NCBI RefSeq assembly: GCF_937881195.1
Contig: NZ_CALGFC010000047.1
Span: forward strand, 1-5,824
Reading direction: 5' to 3'
Origin: an uncultured Methanobrevibacter sp.
GTDB taxonomy: Archaea; Methanobacteriota; Methanobacteria; Methanobacteriales; Methanobacteriaceae
Length of the DNA: 5,824 nt
In this document: positions 5,765 to 5,824 of the stretch, in pieces
Layout: every line of letters starts with the position of its first letter
How positions within the stretch are numbered: the stretch's first letter is position 1
Notes under the pieces: generated by a model
What the model was told of the DNA's origin: nothing
Seen by the model: only the letters and a program-made list of their open reading frames with translations
The model's database searches: none
Translations under genes and position numbers: made by a program

Positions 5765-5824
5765 ATTCCTTAATCTTTAAATTTAAATTTTAAATCTATT
5801 AATTTTAAATTCTTTAATCTTTAA
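5765..5824. repeat. Direct repeat reaching the right edge, 44-bp period
   Basis: ATTCCTTAATCTTTAA (5765-5780) and ATTCTTTAATCTTTAA (5809-5824) differ at one of 16 positions. The second copy ends exactly at the window edge, so the repeat may continue. The stretch between them contains the palindrome AAATTTAAATTT (5779-5790). Confidence 0.5.

Larger units (their letters stand above)
5120..5824. other. 705-nt gene-free, almost pure A/T region
   Basis: I see no gene, tRNA or recognisable structured RNA. TATA-like octamers facing the epimerase occur at about 5197-5207 (possible leader of about 55-60 nt) and 5290-5300, but a coding-strand T7 tract (plus-strand A7 at 5264-5270) would lie in the leader of the farther one, so the nearer is preferred. 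G and C are nearly absent between 5400 and 5824. The region holds short direct repeats: a pair around 5318-5348, three AATTAATTAAAT copies at 5531-5587, ATTTTAAAAAT at 5733 and 5749, and a 16-nt pair at 5765 and 5809. It may also contain the promoter of a rightward gene beyond the window. Confidence 0.6.

Noticed and set aside
5120..5824. Replication origin
   Set aside because: A/T-richness alone is not enough: there are no G-rich origin recognition boxes or DnaA-box series that I can see, and no cdc6/orc1 or dnaA gene nearby.

Overview
The window is a very AT-rich stretch of a prokaryotic chromosome carrying four complete genes, all on the minus strand and so read right to left, plus what may be the last 19 codons of a plus-strand gene at the left edge. 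My best guess for the source is an archaeon of the Methanobacteriales (Methanobrevibacter- or Methanosphaera-like). The reasons are the extreme A+T of the spacers, the long gene-free gaps, Shine-Dalgarno sites of the GGAGGTGA type, TATA-like boxes rather than clear -35/-10 pairs, and the N-terminal wording of the MacB-like permease, which resembles methanogen homologues I remember. This is inference; an AT-rich bacterium is not excluded.

Layout from left to right. 1-60: possible Asn-rich C-terminal tail of a plus-strand gene. 77-125: a hairpin with T5 on both sides, which looks like a shared terminator for two converging genes. 110-853 and 870-2006: a two-gene ABC exporter operon, with the MacB/FtsX-type permease transcribed first and the LolD/MacB-type ATPase second, 16 nt apart. 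2007-2558: a 552-nt gene-free spacer holding several tandem duplications and candidate promoter elements for the permease. 2559-3986: a Wzx-type polysaccharide flippase. 3987-4180: a 194-nt spacer with three tandem 16-bp units and no T-tract on the coding strand. 4181-5119: a short-chain NAD-dependent UDP-hexose 4-epimerase of the WbpP/Gne type. 5120-5824: a 705-nt gene-free region, almost pure A/T, with many short direct repeats and palindromes.

Functionally, the epimerase and flippase fit a cell-surface glycan pathway. The epimerase would supply a UDP-(N-acetyl)galactose-type sugar, and the flippase would move a lipid-linked oligosaccharide across the membrane. The glycosyltransferases are not in the window. 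The ABC pair would use ATP to drive a mechanical exporter with a large extracytoplasmic domain; its substrate cannot be told from sequence. I found no clear new system. The points most worth a second look are the bidirectional terminator with its possible convergent gene tail, the sugar-pocket residue of the epimerase, and the unusual set of short tandem duplications in the spacers.
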